64,000 nt of DNA from Citricoccus sp. K5 (GCF_902506195.1 NZ_LR732817.1:3129407-3193406); one strand, 5' to 3'; counted from the stretch's first letter, positions 1 to 8,281 are shown. The notes: generated by a model not told the origin, from the sequence alone. Numbers and translations: made by a program.

Positions 1-315
1 ATGCGTGCATATGAACTGATGGTGCTGGTTGATCCCGAAGTGGATGAGCGCACCGTTGAACCGACCCTGCAGAAGTACCTGGAGGTCGTCACCAAGGACG
101 GCGGCTCCGTGGACAAGTTCGATCTCTGGGGCCGGCGTCGCCTGTCCTACGAGATCCAGAAGAAGGCTGAGGCCATCTACGCGGTCATCAACTTCACCAG
201 CTCCCCGGAGACCTCCAAGGAGCTGGACCGACTGCTGGGTCTGAATGAGACCATCCTCCGCACGAAGATCACTCGCCCTGAAGAGCAGAAGATCTCCACG
301 GAGACCGCAGAGTAA
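1..315 (+). CDS. rpsF: 30S ribosomal protein S6
   Basis: Binds the central domain of 16S rRNA as a heterodimer with S18 in the small ribosomal subunit. The 104-residue product begins [12 protein letters not shown] and has the family landmarks [10 protein letters not shown] (about 43-52) and the C-terminal segment NETILRTKI. The ATG is the first base of the window; its alignment with normal S6 N-termini suggests the gene is complete and only its upstream control region is missing. It heads the conserved rpsF-ssb-rpsR-rplI block, 88 bp ahead of ssb. Confidence 0.97.
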   Translation: MRAYELMVLVDPEVDERTVEPTLQKYLEVVTKDGGSVDKFDLWGRRRLSYEIQKKAEAIYAVINFTSSPETSKELDRLLGLNETILRTKITRPEEQKISTETAE

Positions 316-403
316 TTTCCGTGTTGGCATCCCTCGGGAAGCCGCACACCCACGCCGATATCACCGCCGAACGGCTCGGACGTAAGGCACTACAGGAGGC
401 ATC

Positions 404-982
404 ATGGCCGGAGAAACCGTCATCACCGTTGTTGGAAACCTGACGTCCGACCCGGAACTGCGGTTCACCCCCTCGGGTGCTGCCGTGGCGAACTTCACCA
501 TCGCCTCCACCCCCCGGACGTTCGACCGCCAGTCCAACGAGTGGAAGGACGGGGAGACCCTGTTCCTCCGCGCGTCGATCTGGCGCGAGGCGGCGGAGAA
601 CGTGGCCGAATCGCTGACCAAGGGCACCCGCGTGGTCGCCCAGGGCCGGCTGAAGGCCCGGAGCTACGAAACCCGTGAGGGCGAGAAGCGTACGTCGTAC
701 GAGCTGGACGTTGATGAGGTCGGTCCCTCGCTGCGCTACGCCACAGCCAAGGTCACCAAGTCCAACCGCTCCGGCGGTGGCGGCTTCGGTGGCAACTCCG
801 GTGGTGGCTTCGGCGGCGCCCAGGGTGGCGGCGGCTTCAACCAGGGGGGCAACCCCGGTGGCCAGGGCGGCGGCAACGCCGGCTGGGGCGCCGGAGCCGG
901 CCAGCAGAGCGATCCGTGGGGTGGTTCCTCCACCTCTGCCGGATCCTGGGAGACGCCGGGCAACGACGAACCTCCGTTCTGA
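404..982 (+). CDS. ssb: Single-stranded DNA-binding protein
   Basis: Coats single-stranded DNA during replication and repair and recruits partners through its acidic tail. The 192-residue protein has an N-terminal OB fold (about 1-110, starting [20 protein letters not shown]), a long Gly-rich flexible linker (about 122-165) and the conserved C-terminal tip DEPPF that binds partner proteins. An AGGAGG Shine-Dalgarno lies about 6 bp before the ATG. Position between rpsF and rpsR is the standard bacterial arrangement, and the length is normal for actinobacterial SsbA. Confidence 0.97.
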   Translation: MAGETVITVVGNLTSDPELRFTPSGAAVANFTIASTPRTFDRQSNEWKDGETLFLRASIWREAAENVAESLTKGTRVVAQGRLKARSYETREGEKRTSYELDVDEVGPSLRYATAKVTKSNRSGGGGFGGNSGGGFGGAQGGGGFNQGGNPGGQGGGNAGWGAGAGQQSDPWGGSSTSAGSWETPGNDEPPF

Positions 983-1083
983 TCCCGGGTCCTCCACCCC
1001 ACACCGCATCATCCAGGGACTGGTGTCCACCAGACCCGCCACCGGCCTCCGGTGCCCTCGGGCGCTGACAGGCCGGACGCCGT

Positions 1084-1157
1084 CGGGAACCGTTTCCCGC
1101 TCGGCACTGCAGGTGGCGAGCCACCTGCGATCCCATCCCGCAGAACCGTTCTGCGGG
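1084..1157 (+). promoter_or_regulatory. Three-hairpin leader before rpsR
   Basis: Three successive perfect hairpins lie in the 201-bp ssb-rpsR gap: 1084-1099 (6-bp stem, loop CCGT), 1109-1128 (9-bp stem, loop GA) and 1137-1157 (9-bp stem, loop CCG). Two of the loops present CCG. The S6:S18 complex is known to autoregulate its mRNA by binding a structured leader with a CCG trinucleotide that mimics its 16S site. Assignment as such a site is inference; a simple attenuator or processing site is also possible. Confidence 0.45.
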
Positions 1158-1183
1158 CTCCCGAATATCGAAGGAGCACCACG

Positions 1184-1423
1184 ATGGCGAAGGCTGAAAT
1201 CCGTAAGCCCAAACCAAAGTCCAACCCCCTGAAGGCCGCTGACATCACCGTCATCGACTACAAGGACGTTGCACTGCTGCGCAAGTTCATCTCCGACCGC
1301 GGCAAGATCCGCGCGCGTCGCGTGACCGGCGTGACCGTGCAGGAGCAGCGCAAGATCGCCCAGGCCATCAAGAACGCCCGTGAGGTTGCCCTGCTTCCTT
1401 ACTCCGGCGCTGGCCGCGGCTGA
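1184..1423 (+). CDS. rpsR: 30S ribosomal protein S18
   Basis: Small-subunit protein that pairs with S6 on the platform of the 30S subunit. The 79-residue product ([20 protein letters not shown]) contains the S18 core [18 protein letters not shown] and [19 protein letters not shown] followed by the usual LLPY motif. The start is chosen from AAGGAG at 1171-1176 and from family length; the frame stays open upstream but that part does not resemble S18. rplI follows after 31 bp, so the two are probably cotranscribed. Confidence 0.97.
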   Translation: MAKAEIRKPKPKSNPLKAADITVIDYKDVALLRKFISDRGKIRARRVTGVTVQEQRKIAQAIKNAREVALLPYSGAGRG

Positions 1424-1454
1424 TCGACCGAGTCGAGGAAGGAACAGATACCAG

Positions 1455-1919
1455 ATGGCAAAGCTCATTCTGACCCAGGAAGTGACTGGCCTGGGCTCCG
1501 CCGGTGACGTCGTCGACGTCAAGAACGGCTACGCCCGCAATTACCTGCTGCCGCGCGGTTTCGCGACCCTGTGGACCAAGGGCGGGGCGAAGCAGGTCGA
1601 GTCGATCAAGACGGCCCGCCAGATCCGCGCCGTGAAGTCCCTCGAGGAGGCCCAGGCCCTGGCTGCACAGCTCCAGGCGTCCGCGGTCAAGCTCGAGGTC
1701 ACTGCCGGTGAGGGCGGCCGCCTGTTCGGCGCCGTCAAGGCCGCCGACGTGGCTGACGCCGTCGAGGCCGCAGGCCGCGGCAGCATCGACAAGCGCGTCG
1801 TGACCCTGCCGTCCGCCATCAAGGCGACCGGCCGGTTCCAGGCTCACGCACGTCTGCACGAGGATGTCCTGGCCGTGATCGACCTGGACGTCGTCGGAGC
1901 CAAGACAAAGAAGAAGTAA
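1455..1919 (+). CDS. rplI: 50S ribosomal protein L9
   Basis: Binds 23S rRNA near the base of the L1 stalk and supports reading-frame fidelity. The 154-residue product has the N-terminal RNA-binding domain ([20 protein letters not shown], then [14 protein letters not shown]), a long connecting helix and the C-terminal domain. Its last codons AAG AAG TAA belong to a 12-bp tandem repeat that continues past the stop, so several further in-frame stops follow (see repeat at 1911-1982). It closes the ribosomal operon ahead of a strong terminator. Confidence 0.97.
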   Translation: MAKLILTQEVTGLGSAGDVVDVKNGYARNYLLPRGFATLWTKGGAKQVESIKTARQIRAVKSLEEAQALAAQLQASAVKLEVTAGEGGRLFGAVKAADVADAVEAAGRGSIDKRVVTLPSAIKATGRFQAHARLHEDVLAVIDLDVVGAKTKKK

Positions 1920-1982
1920 CTGAAGAAGTAACTGCAGGAGTAACTGCAGAAACAACTCCAGAAGTGACTGAAGGACTGACTC
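1911..1982 (+). repeat. 12-bp tandem repeat spanning the rplI stop codon
   Basis: Six degenerate 12-bp units follow head to tail: 1911-1922 and 1923-1934 are identical (AAGAAGTAACTG), then 1935-1946, 1947-1958, 1959-1970 and 1971-1982 diverge. Because the period is four codons, the stop is repeated in the rplI frame: TAA at 1917, 1929 and 1941, TGA at 1965 and 1977. The pattern looks like replication slippage of the gene's own 3' end. Confidence 0.85.
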
Positions 1983-2004
1983 TCTAGTCGACCTTGGTCC
2001 TCAG

Positions 2005-2051
2005 GGCCGTGGCCGGTCGGATCCCCCGGGAACCGACCGGCCGCGGCCTTT
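2005..2051. terminator. Terminator between rplI and the DUF1801 gene
   Basis: A 16-bp GC-rich inverted repeat (2005-2020 with 2033-2048, one G-T wobble) with a 12-nt loop is followed by TTT on the plus strand. It lies between two convergent genes and probably terminates rplI and also the minus-strand gene. Confidence 0.85.
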
Positions 2052-2091
2052 AAGCAACGTTGCCGCTTCTCGCGCGGCGTCCGGCTTGACG

Positions 2092-2532
2092 TCAGCCCTC
2101 GGTACGGGGCTGGTCGACGATCTCCGTCATGTGGCGGTAGCCCGTCTGGATGAGTTCCTCCAGGACCTCAAGGTCCACGTCCGCCAGTGTGTTGACGTAG
2201 AGGCACCCCTTACCGACCTTGTGCTTGCCGAGCTTGGACAGCAGCTCGGGAGCCTCCGGTTGCACGAGGAGTCCGTACAGGGACTGGCTGGCCTTCCGCG
2301 GGGCGAAGCCGACGGCGAGGGCATCTCCGCGGTGCCCCGACTCGTACTCGTAGTGGTAGCTGCCGTATCCGACCATGGTCGGACCCCACATGACGGGATC
2401 CTCTCCGGTGACGCGTCGGAACATCTCGTCCAAGACCTCGGCATCGGCACGGCGGACGGGGTGCTCCACCTGCGCGATGAACTCCTCGACGGGAGTCCGC
2501 GTGGGTTTCGTCTTGTTCTCGTAGCGGGCCAT
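2092..2532 (-). CDS. DUF1801 family protein
   Basis: A 146-residue soluble protein starting MARYENKTKPTRTPVEEFIA. The pattern R-R-A-D-A-E-V-L followed by WGPTMVGYGSYHYEYESG and a C-terminal GCLYVNTLADVDLEVLEELI is that of DUF1801 (YdhG-like), a small fold of uncertain biochemical role. The ATG at 2532 is chosen because the upstream extension of the open frame is unlike the family and runs into the DnaA-box region. It converges on rplI across a terminator and is divergent from dnaB. Confidence 0.8.
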   Translation of the reverse strand: MARYENKTKPTRTPVEEFIAQVEHPVRRADAEVLDEMFRRVTGEDPVMWGPTMVGYGSYHYEYESGHRGDALAVGFAPRKASQSLYGLLVQPEAPELLSKLGKHKVGKGCLYVNTLADVDLEVLEELIQTGYRHMTEIVDQPRTEG

Positions 2533-2700
2533 GCGCCTATCATTCCAGTCCCTACAGCGGGAGGGAATGTGAAAGCACCGGGAGACCGATAGGGGCTGAG
2601 TGCGAACCAGGCGTGACGGATGTGACAACGCGGACGGCCACAGCTTCCCCGGGTGGCCGGAACGAGCGGTGTCGGAGCATACAACCACGGGTACAAACCA

Positions 2701-2945
2701 TGTGGACAAGCTGTGGATAACTCTGAAGAGCACGGTCTCCAGGTTGCAACGATGCGGCCTATGGTGCTAGATCACCACACGTAATCCCCAAGCAAATTCT
2801 TTTCTATCCACAGCCTTCAGTACATAAACGCCCTTGTCAGACCGCTAATAGCGTGGAATGCACAGGCTAATCCCCGGAGTTGTCCCCACGCTGTGCACAC
2901 AACACGCCGCTGAATCCACACGTTATCCACAGGACGTGTGGATTA
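2701..2945. promoter_or_regulatory. DnaA-box cluster upstream of dnaB
   Basis: Within 245 bp there are exact boxes TGTGGACAA at 2701-2709 (complement of TTGTCCACA, the actinobacterial form), TGTGGATAA at 2712-2720 and TTATCCACA at 2923-2931, plus near matches at 2804-2812, 2880-2888 and 2937-2945 (one mismatch each) and 2912-2920 (two mismatches). A relatively AT-rich stretch lies at 2790-2810. This fills much of the 605-bp gap between the DUF1801 gene and dnaB. It may be a DnaA-controlled dnaB promoter, a DnaA-titration site or origin-like DNA; dnaA itself is not in the window. Confidence 0.75.
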
Positions 2946-3054
2946 CCTGGTTGAGGGAGGGACGACCGACGAGTAGTGTCACGTGGTATCCCCTTCAGGC
3001 GGAGCCGGGTATTGGCTGGGGTTCACGGCGCACATCCGGCACGACATCGTCTGC

Positions 3055-3093
3055 GGAATCCGCCGCTTCGGGGTAACCGATGCGGCGGATTCC
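3055..3093 (+). promoter_or_regulatory. Hairpin just upstream of dnaB
   Basis: A perfect 12-bp inverted repeat (3055-3066 with 3082-3093) with a 15-nt loop ends 44 bp before the dnaB ATG. There is no T-run after it, so it is more likely an RNA structure in the dnaB leader or a protein-binding palindrome than a terminator. Confidence 0.5.
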
Positions 3094-3137
3094 TCTGGGG
3101 AAATTCGCACCGCGAGGAGTTTGCCGGGCCGTCCGGT

Positions 3138-4535
3138 ATGGGAAAGGGAATCGAGTACTTGGCATCAGAGGATTTTGATTCCACCGACGGCGCCGGCGGC
3201 TCGCGGGCCCATCTTCTTCCACCGCAGGATCTGGTGGCCGAGCAGTCCGTGCTCGGGGGCATGATGCTCTCCAAGGACGCCATCGCGGACGTCGTCGAAC
3301 TGTTGCGGGGCAACGACTTCTACAAGCCGGCCCACGAGATGATCTATGAGGCGGTCATCGACCTCTACGGCCGCGGTGAGCCCGCAGATGCCGTCACGGT
3401 GGCAGACCTGCTCAACAAGCGGCAGGAACTCTCCCGCATCGGCGGCCCGGCTGTCCTCCACGAACTCATCCAGTCGGTCCCCACCGCCGCCAACGCCGGC
3501 TTCTACGCCGAGATCGTCCGCGAGAAGGGCGTACTCCGCCGCCTGGTCCAGGCCGGCACCAAGATCGTCCAGATGGGTTACGGCCAGGACGGCGAGGTCG
3601 AGGAGATCGTCAACGAGGCTCAGGCGGAGATCTACAAGGTCGCCGAGACCCGTCAGTCCGAGGACTACGTGGCACTGTCCGGGATCCTCGAGCACACGGT
3701 GGACGAGATCGAGGCCGCAGGGTCCCAAGGCGAGGGGATGACCGGTGTCCCCACCGGCTTCTATGAGTTCGACGAATTGACCCAGGGTCTGCACGGCGGC
3801 CAGATGATCGTCATCGCAGCCCGCCCCGCCGTCGGTAAGTCCACGCTCGCCCTGGACTTCGCGCGTGCCGCCGCCATCAAGAACAACATGACCTCCGTGT
3901 TCTTCTCGCTCGAGATGGGTAAGAACGAGATCGCGATGCGCCTGCTCTCGGCCGAGGCCACCATCGCGTTGCAGGATCTGCGCAAGGGCACCATCCGGGA
4001 CGAGCAGTGGTCCAAGATCGCCGCCACCGTCGGACGGCTCAATGACTCCCCCTTCTTCATCGACGACTCCCCGAACATGTCCATGATGGAGATCCGTGCC
4101 AAATGCCGCCGCCTGAAGCAGAAGCACGACCTGAAGCTCGTGATCCTGGACTACCTGCAGCTGATGAGCTCCGGCAAGAAGGTCGAGTCACGCCAGCAGG
4201 AGGTCGCCGAGTTCTCCCGTGCCCTGAAGCTGCTGGCGAAGGAGCTCGACGTCCCGGTGATCGCCCTGTCCCAGCTGAACCGTGGTTCCGAGCAGCGCAC
4301 GGACAAGAAGCCGCAGGTGTCCGATCTGCGTGAATCGGGCTCGATCGAGCAGGACGCGGACATGGTCATCCTGCTGCACCGCGAGGACATCTATGACAAG
4401 GAGTCGCCCCGTGCGGGCGAGGCGGACCTGATCGTGGCCAAGCACCGTAACGGCCCCACCAAGACCATCGTGCTCGGCTTCCAGGGCCACTACTCACGGT
4501 TCTCCAACATGGCGCCCGACGCCGGCGGGTTCTGA
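3138..4535 (+). CDS. dnaB: Replicative DNA helicase DnaB
   Basis: Hexameric 5'-3' helicase that unwinds DNA at the replication fork. The 465-residue product has the N-terminal DnaB domain (PPQDLVAEQSVLGGMMLSKD onward), Walker A (ARPAVGKST, about 228-236), Walker B region (LKLVILDYLQLMS, about 333-345) and the conserved SQLNRGSEQR and SDLRESGSIEQDAD motifs. No intein is present. ATG 3138 is preferred; a TTG at 3160 would trim the variable N-terminus and is in another frame, so it is discounted. The start region follows a DnaA-box cluster and a hairpin. Confidence 0.96.
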   Translation: MGKGIEYLASEDFDSTDGAGGSRAHLLPPQDLVAEQSVLGGMMLSKDAIADVVELLRGNDFYKPAHEMIYEAVIDLYGRGEPADAVTVADLLNKRQELSRIGGPAVLHELIQSVPTAANAGFYAEIVREKGVLRRLVQAGTKIVQMGYGQDGEVEEIVNEAQAEIYKVAETRQSEDYVALSGILEHTVDEIEAAGSQGEGMTGVPTGFYEFDELTQGLHGGQMIVIAARPAVGKSTLALDFARAAAIKNNMTSVFFSLEMGKNEIAMRLLSAEATIALQDLRKGTIRDEQWSKIAATVGRLNDSPFFIDDSPNMSMMEIRAKCRRLKQKHDLKLVILDYLQLMSSGKKVESRQQEVAEFSRALKLLAKELDVPVIALSQLNRGSEQRTDKKPQVSDLRESGSIEQDADMVILLHREDIYDKESPRAGEADLIVAKHRNGPTKTIVLGFQGHYSRFSNMAPDAGGF

Positions 4536-4584
4536 CGGTGCCCACGGCGCCTCCGAGCCACTCGCGCGGCTGAGGGACCTGCTG

Positions 4585-5331
4585 ATGGAACTCATGGCGG
4601 ATCTCTGGGCGCGGGCCACCGCTACCCACGCACCCCTGGACTGGCCGATCGCGCTGGCGATGGCCGGCGTCGCGCTGGTGTTGGCCTGGACCCCGCCCGG
4701 CTACCGCGTGGTGCGGCACGTGGTGACCCTGGTGCACGAGGCCGGGCACGCGTTGGTGGCCGTGCTCGCCGGCCGCCGACTCAGTGGCATCCGGCTGCAT
4801 TCCGACACGTCCGGCGTGACCCTGTCCCGCGGCAGGCCGCGTGGGCCCGGGATGGTGCTGACCCTGGCGGCCGGCTATCCGGCCCCCGCGCTCGTGGGGC
4901 TGGCGGGCGCCTGGCTCGTGGGTGCCGGCTATGCCGCCGGATGGTTGTGGCTGCTGGTCCTGACCTGCGCGCTGATGCTGCTGATGATCCGCAACCTCTA
5001 CGGGCTGTGGGTGGTGCTGGCGACCGGCGTGGCCGTGGGGGCGTTGTCCTGGCTGGCCTCGACAGTCGTCTTGGTGGCCGCCGCGCATCTGGTGGTCTTC
5101 TCCCTGCTCCTGGCAGCCCCCCGATCCGTCGTGGAGCTGCAGCGGCAGCGGCGCCGGGTGCGCCGAGTGACCGGTGGCCGCAGCGGTGCCACGGCCGCTC
5201 TGGCCAGCGACGTCGACCAGCTGTCCCGCCTGACCCGCGTCCCGGCCGCCGTGTGGATCGGTGTGTTCTGGATCGTCTGCGTGGGATGCCTGGTGGCCGG
5301 CGGATGGATGCTGTGGCCCGTCCCGTCGTAG
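4585..5331 (+). CDS. M50-family membrane metallopeptidase-like protein
   Basis: A 248-residue membrane protein with the zinc-binding motif HEAGH at 51-55 directly after the first hydrophobic segment, as in peptidase M50B-like proteins. At least five more hydrophobic segments follow, ending near the C-terminus (WIGVFWIVCVGCLVAGGWM). A cytoplasmic-looking basic stretch (about 185-205) precedes the last segment. The second M50 metal ligand motif (NxxPxxxLDG) is not evident, so proteolytic activity is uncertain. It begins 49 bp after dnaB on the same strand; substrate unknown. Confidence 0.8.
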   Translation: MELMADLWARATATHAPLDWPIALAMAGVALVLAWTPPGYRVVRHVVTLVHEAGHALVAVLAGRRLSGIRLHSDTSGVTLSRGRPRGPGMVLTLAAGYPAPALVGLAGAWLVGAGYAAGWLWLLVLTCALMLLMIRNLYGLWVVLATGVAVGALSWLASTVVLVAAAHLVVFSLLLAAPRSVVELQRQRRRVRRVTGGRSGATAALASDVDQLSRLTRVPAAVWIGVFWIVCVGCLVAGGWMLWPVPS

Positions 5332-5397
5332 CGGCGTCTGGCCTCACCGCCTGTGGATAGAGCCATCGGTGGCACGGATGGCCGTTAATGTGGACTC

Positions 5398-6099
5398 ATG
5401 GGGACCTACGCACCGGGAGAGCCCTGGACTGCCCGGGATCAGATGCTGCTGAGGACGGCCCAGGTGATGCACGCCTATGCCCACGGGGAGTTCGACCAGA
5501 TCCACCCCGTCCCGGTGGACTTCGCCGTCGCCGGAACCTTCCCGGAGAACCGGATCATCGCCAGTGCCCCGTTTCGCCGCGCCGTCTATGGATCGGGAGG
5601 GGACGGCAGCTACGTCCACAACAGCGGCGTCTTCCTGGCCACCGGCCGGTTCGGCCTGGCCCTGACCGCCGGGGCTGCCCTCGGACGGGCCATCGGCAAC
5701 TCACGGCGCCGCGCGGACGCCCAACGGATGGCCCAGGCGGACTGGCGTCCGTTCGACCAGGGAGCCGTGTTCGTGAATCAATACGGGTTCTACCTGAGGA
5801 CCGCTGCGGGGCTCCTGTGGTGGGGCTGGGATGACCTGCTCGAATGCCAGATGGTCGAGCCCGGCCGGCTGGTGATGCTGGGGGTCACGCCCGAGGGTCA
5901 GCGCAATTTCATGCTGGATTCGGACCTGGCCGAGCTGCTGTTCGCGACCTGGGCACTGGTCCGCCAGCCCCAGCACTGGCAATTCCTGCAGCGGGTGTGG
6001 CTGATCCCGGCGTGGCTGGAACACTACCGGAGCGTCTACGGTCCCTCGGCGTTCGACTTCGCCCGGGAGTTCCCGGACCACTTCGGCCAGCTCTCCTGA
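5398..6099 (+). CDS. Hypothetical protein (233 aa)
   Basis: I do not recognise the family. The product is soluble with one mildly hydrophobic Ala/Gly-rich segment (about 84-101), a Trp-rich centre (LLWWGWDDLL) and an aromatic C-terminal part. The middle resembles a PH-like fold only in a loose sense (beta-rich, ending in a helix), which is not evidence of function. No Shine-Dalgarno is seen; a TAATGT -10 candidate at 5386-5391 sits 6 nt before the ATG, which suggests a leaderless transcript. High GC3 and good codon use support a real gene. Confidence 0.8.
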   Translation: MGTYAPGEPWTARDQMLLRTAQVMHAYAHGEFDQIHPVPVDFAVAGTFPENRIIASAPFRRAVYGSGGDGSYVHNSGVFLATGRFGLALTAGAALGRAIGNSRRRADAQRMAQADWRPFDQGAVFVNQYGFYLRTAAGLLWWGWDDLLECQMVEPGRLVMLGVTPEGQRNFMLDSDLAELLFATWALVRQPQHWQFLQRVWLIPAWLEHYRSVYGPSAFDFAREFPDHFGQLS

Positions 6100-6186
6100 C
6101 GGACGCGCCCGGTCGGACGCCAGGGTGAGCCCGGCACGTCGACGGAACCTGACATCCGAGGGGCCCACCCACCTACCATGCGGACC

Positions 6187-8211
6187 ATGAAGGTCGTCGT
6201 GCTCGGGGCCACCGGAACCATCGGAACACTCATCACCGCGCGCCTGCGCGAGTTCGGCCATGAGGTCATGGCCGCCAGCCGCAGTTCCGGGGTGGACGCG
6301 GTGACGGGCGAGGGACTCGAGGCGGCACTCGCCGGCGCGGACGCCGTGGTGGATGCGCTGAACCGGGAGACCCTGAGCGCCGCCACGGCCATCGAATACT
6401 TCACGACGACGGCCGGGAACGTCTGCGCGGCGGCCCGCCGGGCCGGCGTCGGGCGGCTGGTCTGCGTCTCGATCGCGGGGGCGGCCGATCCGGCCGTGAA
6501 CAAGGCGTACGGGTACTACCGGGGCAAGGCAGCGCAGGAGCACGCCTACCGTTCCTCGGGGCTGCCCGTGACCATCATCCATTCGACGCAGTGGTTCGAG
6601 CTGGTCCCCACCATCCTCCAGCGGACCACTCTGGGCCCGGTCGCCGTCCTCCCGACGATGCGCATGGCGCCCGTCGCCGCAGCCTCCGTGGCCCGGCTGG
6701 TGGCGGACGAGGTAGCCCGGAAGCCAGACGGACGGACAGGGTACGAGGTGCGGGAGGTGGCCATCCGCGGACCGGAGGTCTCCACGGCGGCCGAGGTGGC
6801 CCGGAGGATGCTGACAGCGCGGGGTTCCCTCGGCGGCAAGAGTCCGAAGAGGATCCTGGAGGCGCCCCTGTTCGGCCGGGCCATCGCCTCGGGCGGTCTC
6901 ATCCCGGAGGACGGGCTGGTGGATGAGGTCACGCTGGAGCAGTGGCTGGCCGGCACCCGGCCGCACGCCGTCCGGGAGGCCTACGACTACGTGATCGTCG
7001 GTGCCGGGATGGCGGCCGCCAAGGCCATCGTCGGCATCCGGGCCGAGGACCAGGCCGGGAGCATCGGTGTGTTCGGCGAGGACCCCTCCGCCCCGGTCTA
7101 CCGGCCGGACCTCTCCAAGACGTTGTGGCTGAAGGAGGACGCCAGCCTTGAGGAATCGCTCATGCTCTCGGAGGCGCCCGGTGCGGCGAAGGCCCCGGAC
7201 GGGAACACCGAGCTACACCTCGGCACCACGGTGGCGTCCCTGATCCCGGATGACCGCTCCCTCACCCTCGGCGGCGGGCAGCGTGTCCGCTACGGCAAGC
7301 TGCTGCTGGCCACCGGGGCCGCACCCCGCCTGACCGGGCTCGAACCCGGCGCGCGGATCCTCTACTACCGGACCGTGGACGACTACCGGCGGCTGCGGGA
7401 GCTCGCCCGGGCCGGGGCGCACGTGGTCGTGGTGGGCGGCGGGTACATCGGCACCGAACTCGCGGCCGTGCTGACCCAGAACGGGGTCCGGGTGACCTTC
7501 GTGGTCACCTCCGTTCCGCTGCTGGCCCACCTGTTCCCCGAGTCATTGGCCCACACGGTCACCCGGGAGTTCAGCGACCGCGGTGTCGAACTGGTGGTCG
7601 GCCGGCTCGCCGGCGGCACCACCCGGCGCAAGGGCGTGACCGTCCGCCTCGAGGACGGGACCGAGATCGCGGCGGACGCGGCCGTCGTCGGGGTGGGGGT
7701 GTCCCCGCGCACCGAACTGGCCCGGGCCGCCGGCCTCGCGGTGGACGACGGGATCCTGGTGGACGATCACCTGCGGACCGGGGCGCACAGCATCTACGCG
7801 GCGGGAGATGTGGCGCGCTACCCGGACCGGCTGCTGGGAGTCCGCCGCGTGGAGCATGCCGCCGCGGCCGAGACCATGGGCACGGTGGCCGGACGGAACA
7901 TGGCCGGAGCGCACCGGCCCTACCGCACCACCCCGTTCTTCTGGTCCGACCTGTTCGACTTCGGCTATGAGGCCGTCGGCGAGGTCGACACCCGCCACCG
8001 GACGGTCGAGGACTGGGCCGTGGGAGAGGGCGGCCAACCGGACCACTCCACCGGTGTGGTCTACTACGTCGACCAGATCGGCGCGGTGCGCGGCGTGCTG
8101 CTGTGGAACGTCTGGGACTCGGTGAAACCGGCCCGGAAGCTCATCGAGAGGACGGGGCTCGAACCGGTCAGGGACCTGGATTCGCTGCGCGGTGAAATCC
8201 CGTTCGGGTGA
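6187..8211 (+). CDS. Fusion: NmrA-like NAD(P)-binding domain + FAD/NAD oxidoreductase
   Basis: A 674-residue protein made of two normally separate enzymes. Residues about 1-255 form an atypical short-chain/NmrA-type Rossmann domain (GATGTIGT near 8-15, GRLVCVSIAG, and an adapted active-site region). Residues about 265-674 are a pyridine-nucleotide-disulfide-type FAD oxidoreductase like AIF/ferredoxin reductases: FAD motif GAGMAA near 271, NAD motif GGGYIGTE near 417-424, and the second FAD motif AAGDVARYPD. The join is in one open frame with no low-complexity linker. ATG 6187 is chosen over ATG 6178 because a TACCAT -10 candidate at 6174-6179 overlaps the latter; the transcript would be leaderless. 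Substrate unknown. Confidence 0.88.
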   Translation: MKVVVLGATGTIGTLITARLREFGHEVMAASRSSGVDAVTGEGLEAALAGADAVVDALNRETLSAATAIEYFTTTAGNVCAAARRAGVGRLVCVSIAGAADPAVNKAYGYYRGKAAQEHAYRSSGLPVTIIHSTQWFELVPTILQRTTLGPVAVLPTMRMAPVAAASVARLVADEVARKPDGRTGYEVREVAIRGPEVSTAAEVARRMLTARGSLGGKSPKRILEAPLFGRAIASGGLIPEDGLVDEVTLEQWLAGTRPHAVREAYDYVIVGAGMAAAKAIVGIRAEDQAGSIGVFGEDPSAPVYRPDLSKTLWLKEDASLEESLMLSEAPGAAKAPDGNTELHLGTTVASLIPDDRSLTLGGGQRVRYGKLLLATGAAPRLTGLEPGARILYYRTVDDYRRLRELARAGAHVVVVGGGYIGTELAAVLTQNGVRVTFVVTSVPLLAHLFPESLAHTVTREFSDRGVELVVGRLAGGTTRRKGVTVRLEDGTEIAADAAVVGVGVSPRTELARAAGLAVDDGILVDDHLRTGAHSIYAAGDVARYPDRLLGVRRVEHAAAAETMGTVAGRNMAGAHRPYRTTPFFWSDLFDFGYEAVGEVDTRHRTVEDWAVGEGGQPDHSTGVVYYVDQIGAVRGVLLWNVWDSVKPARKLIERTGLEPVRDLDSLRGEIPFG

Positions 8212-8236
8212 CGGCCAGGAAAGGATCCCCGGTGCC

Positions 8237-8264
8237 GGCCCTGCGGTCTCGTGTCCGCAGGGCC
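8237..8264. terminator. Hairpin terminator between convergent genes
   Basis: A perfect 10-bp GC stem (8237-8246 with 8255-8264) with an 8-nt loop lies between the fusion oxidoreductase and the convergent secreted protein gene. No T-run is present on either side. Confidence 0.65.
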
Positions 8265-8281
8265 AGTCCCGACGAGGACGG

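Noticed and set aside
3165-4127. Long open frame antisense to dnaB
   Set aside because: Shadow of the strongly coding dnaB frame in high-GC DNA; no family resemblance and no ribosome site.
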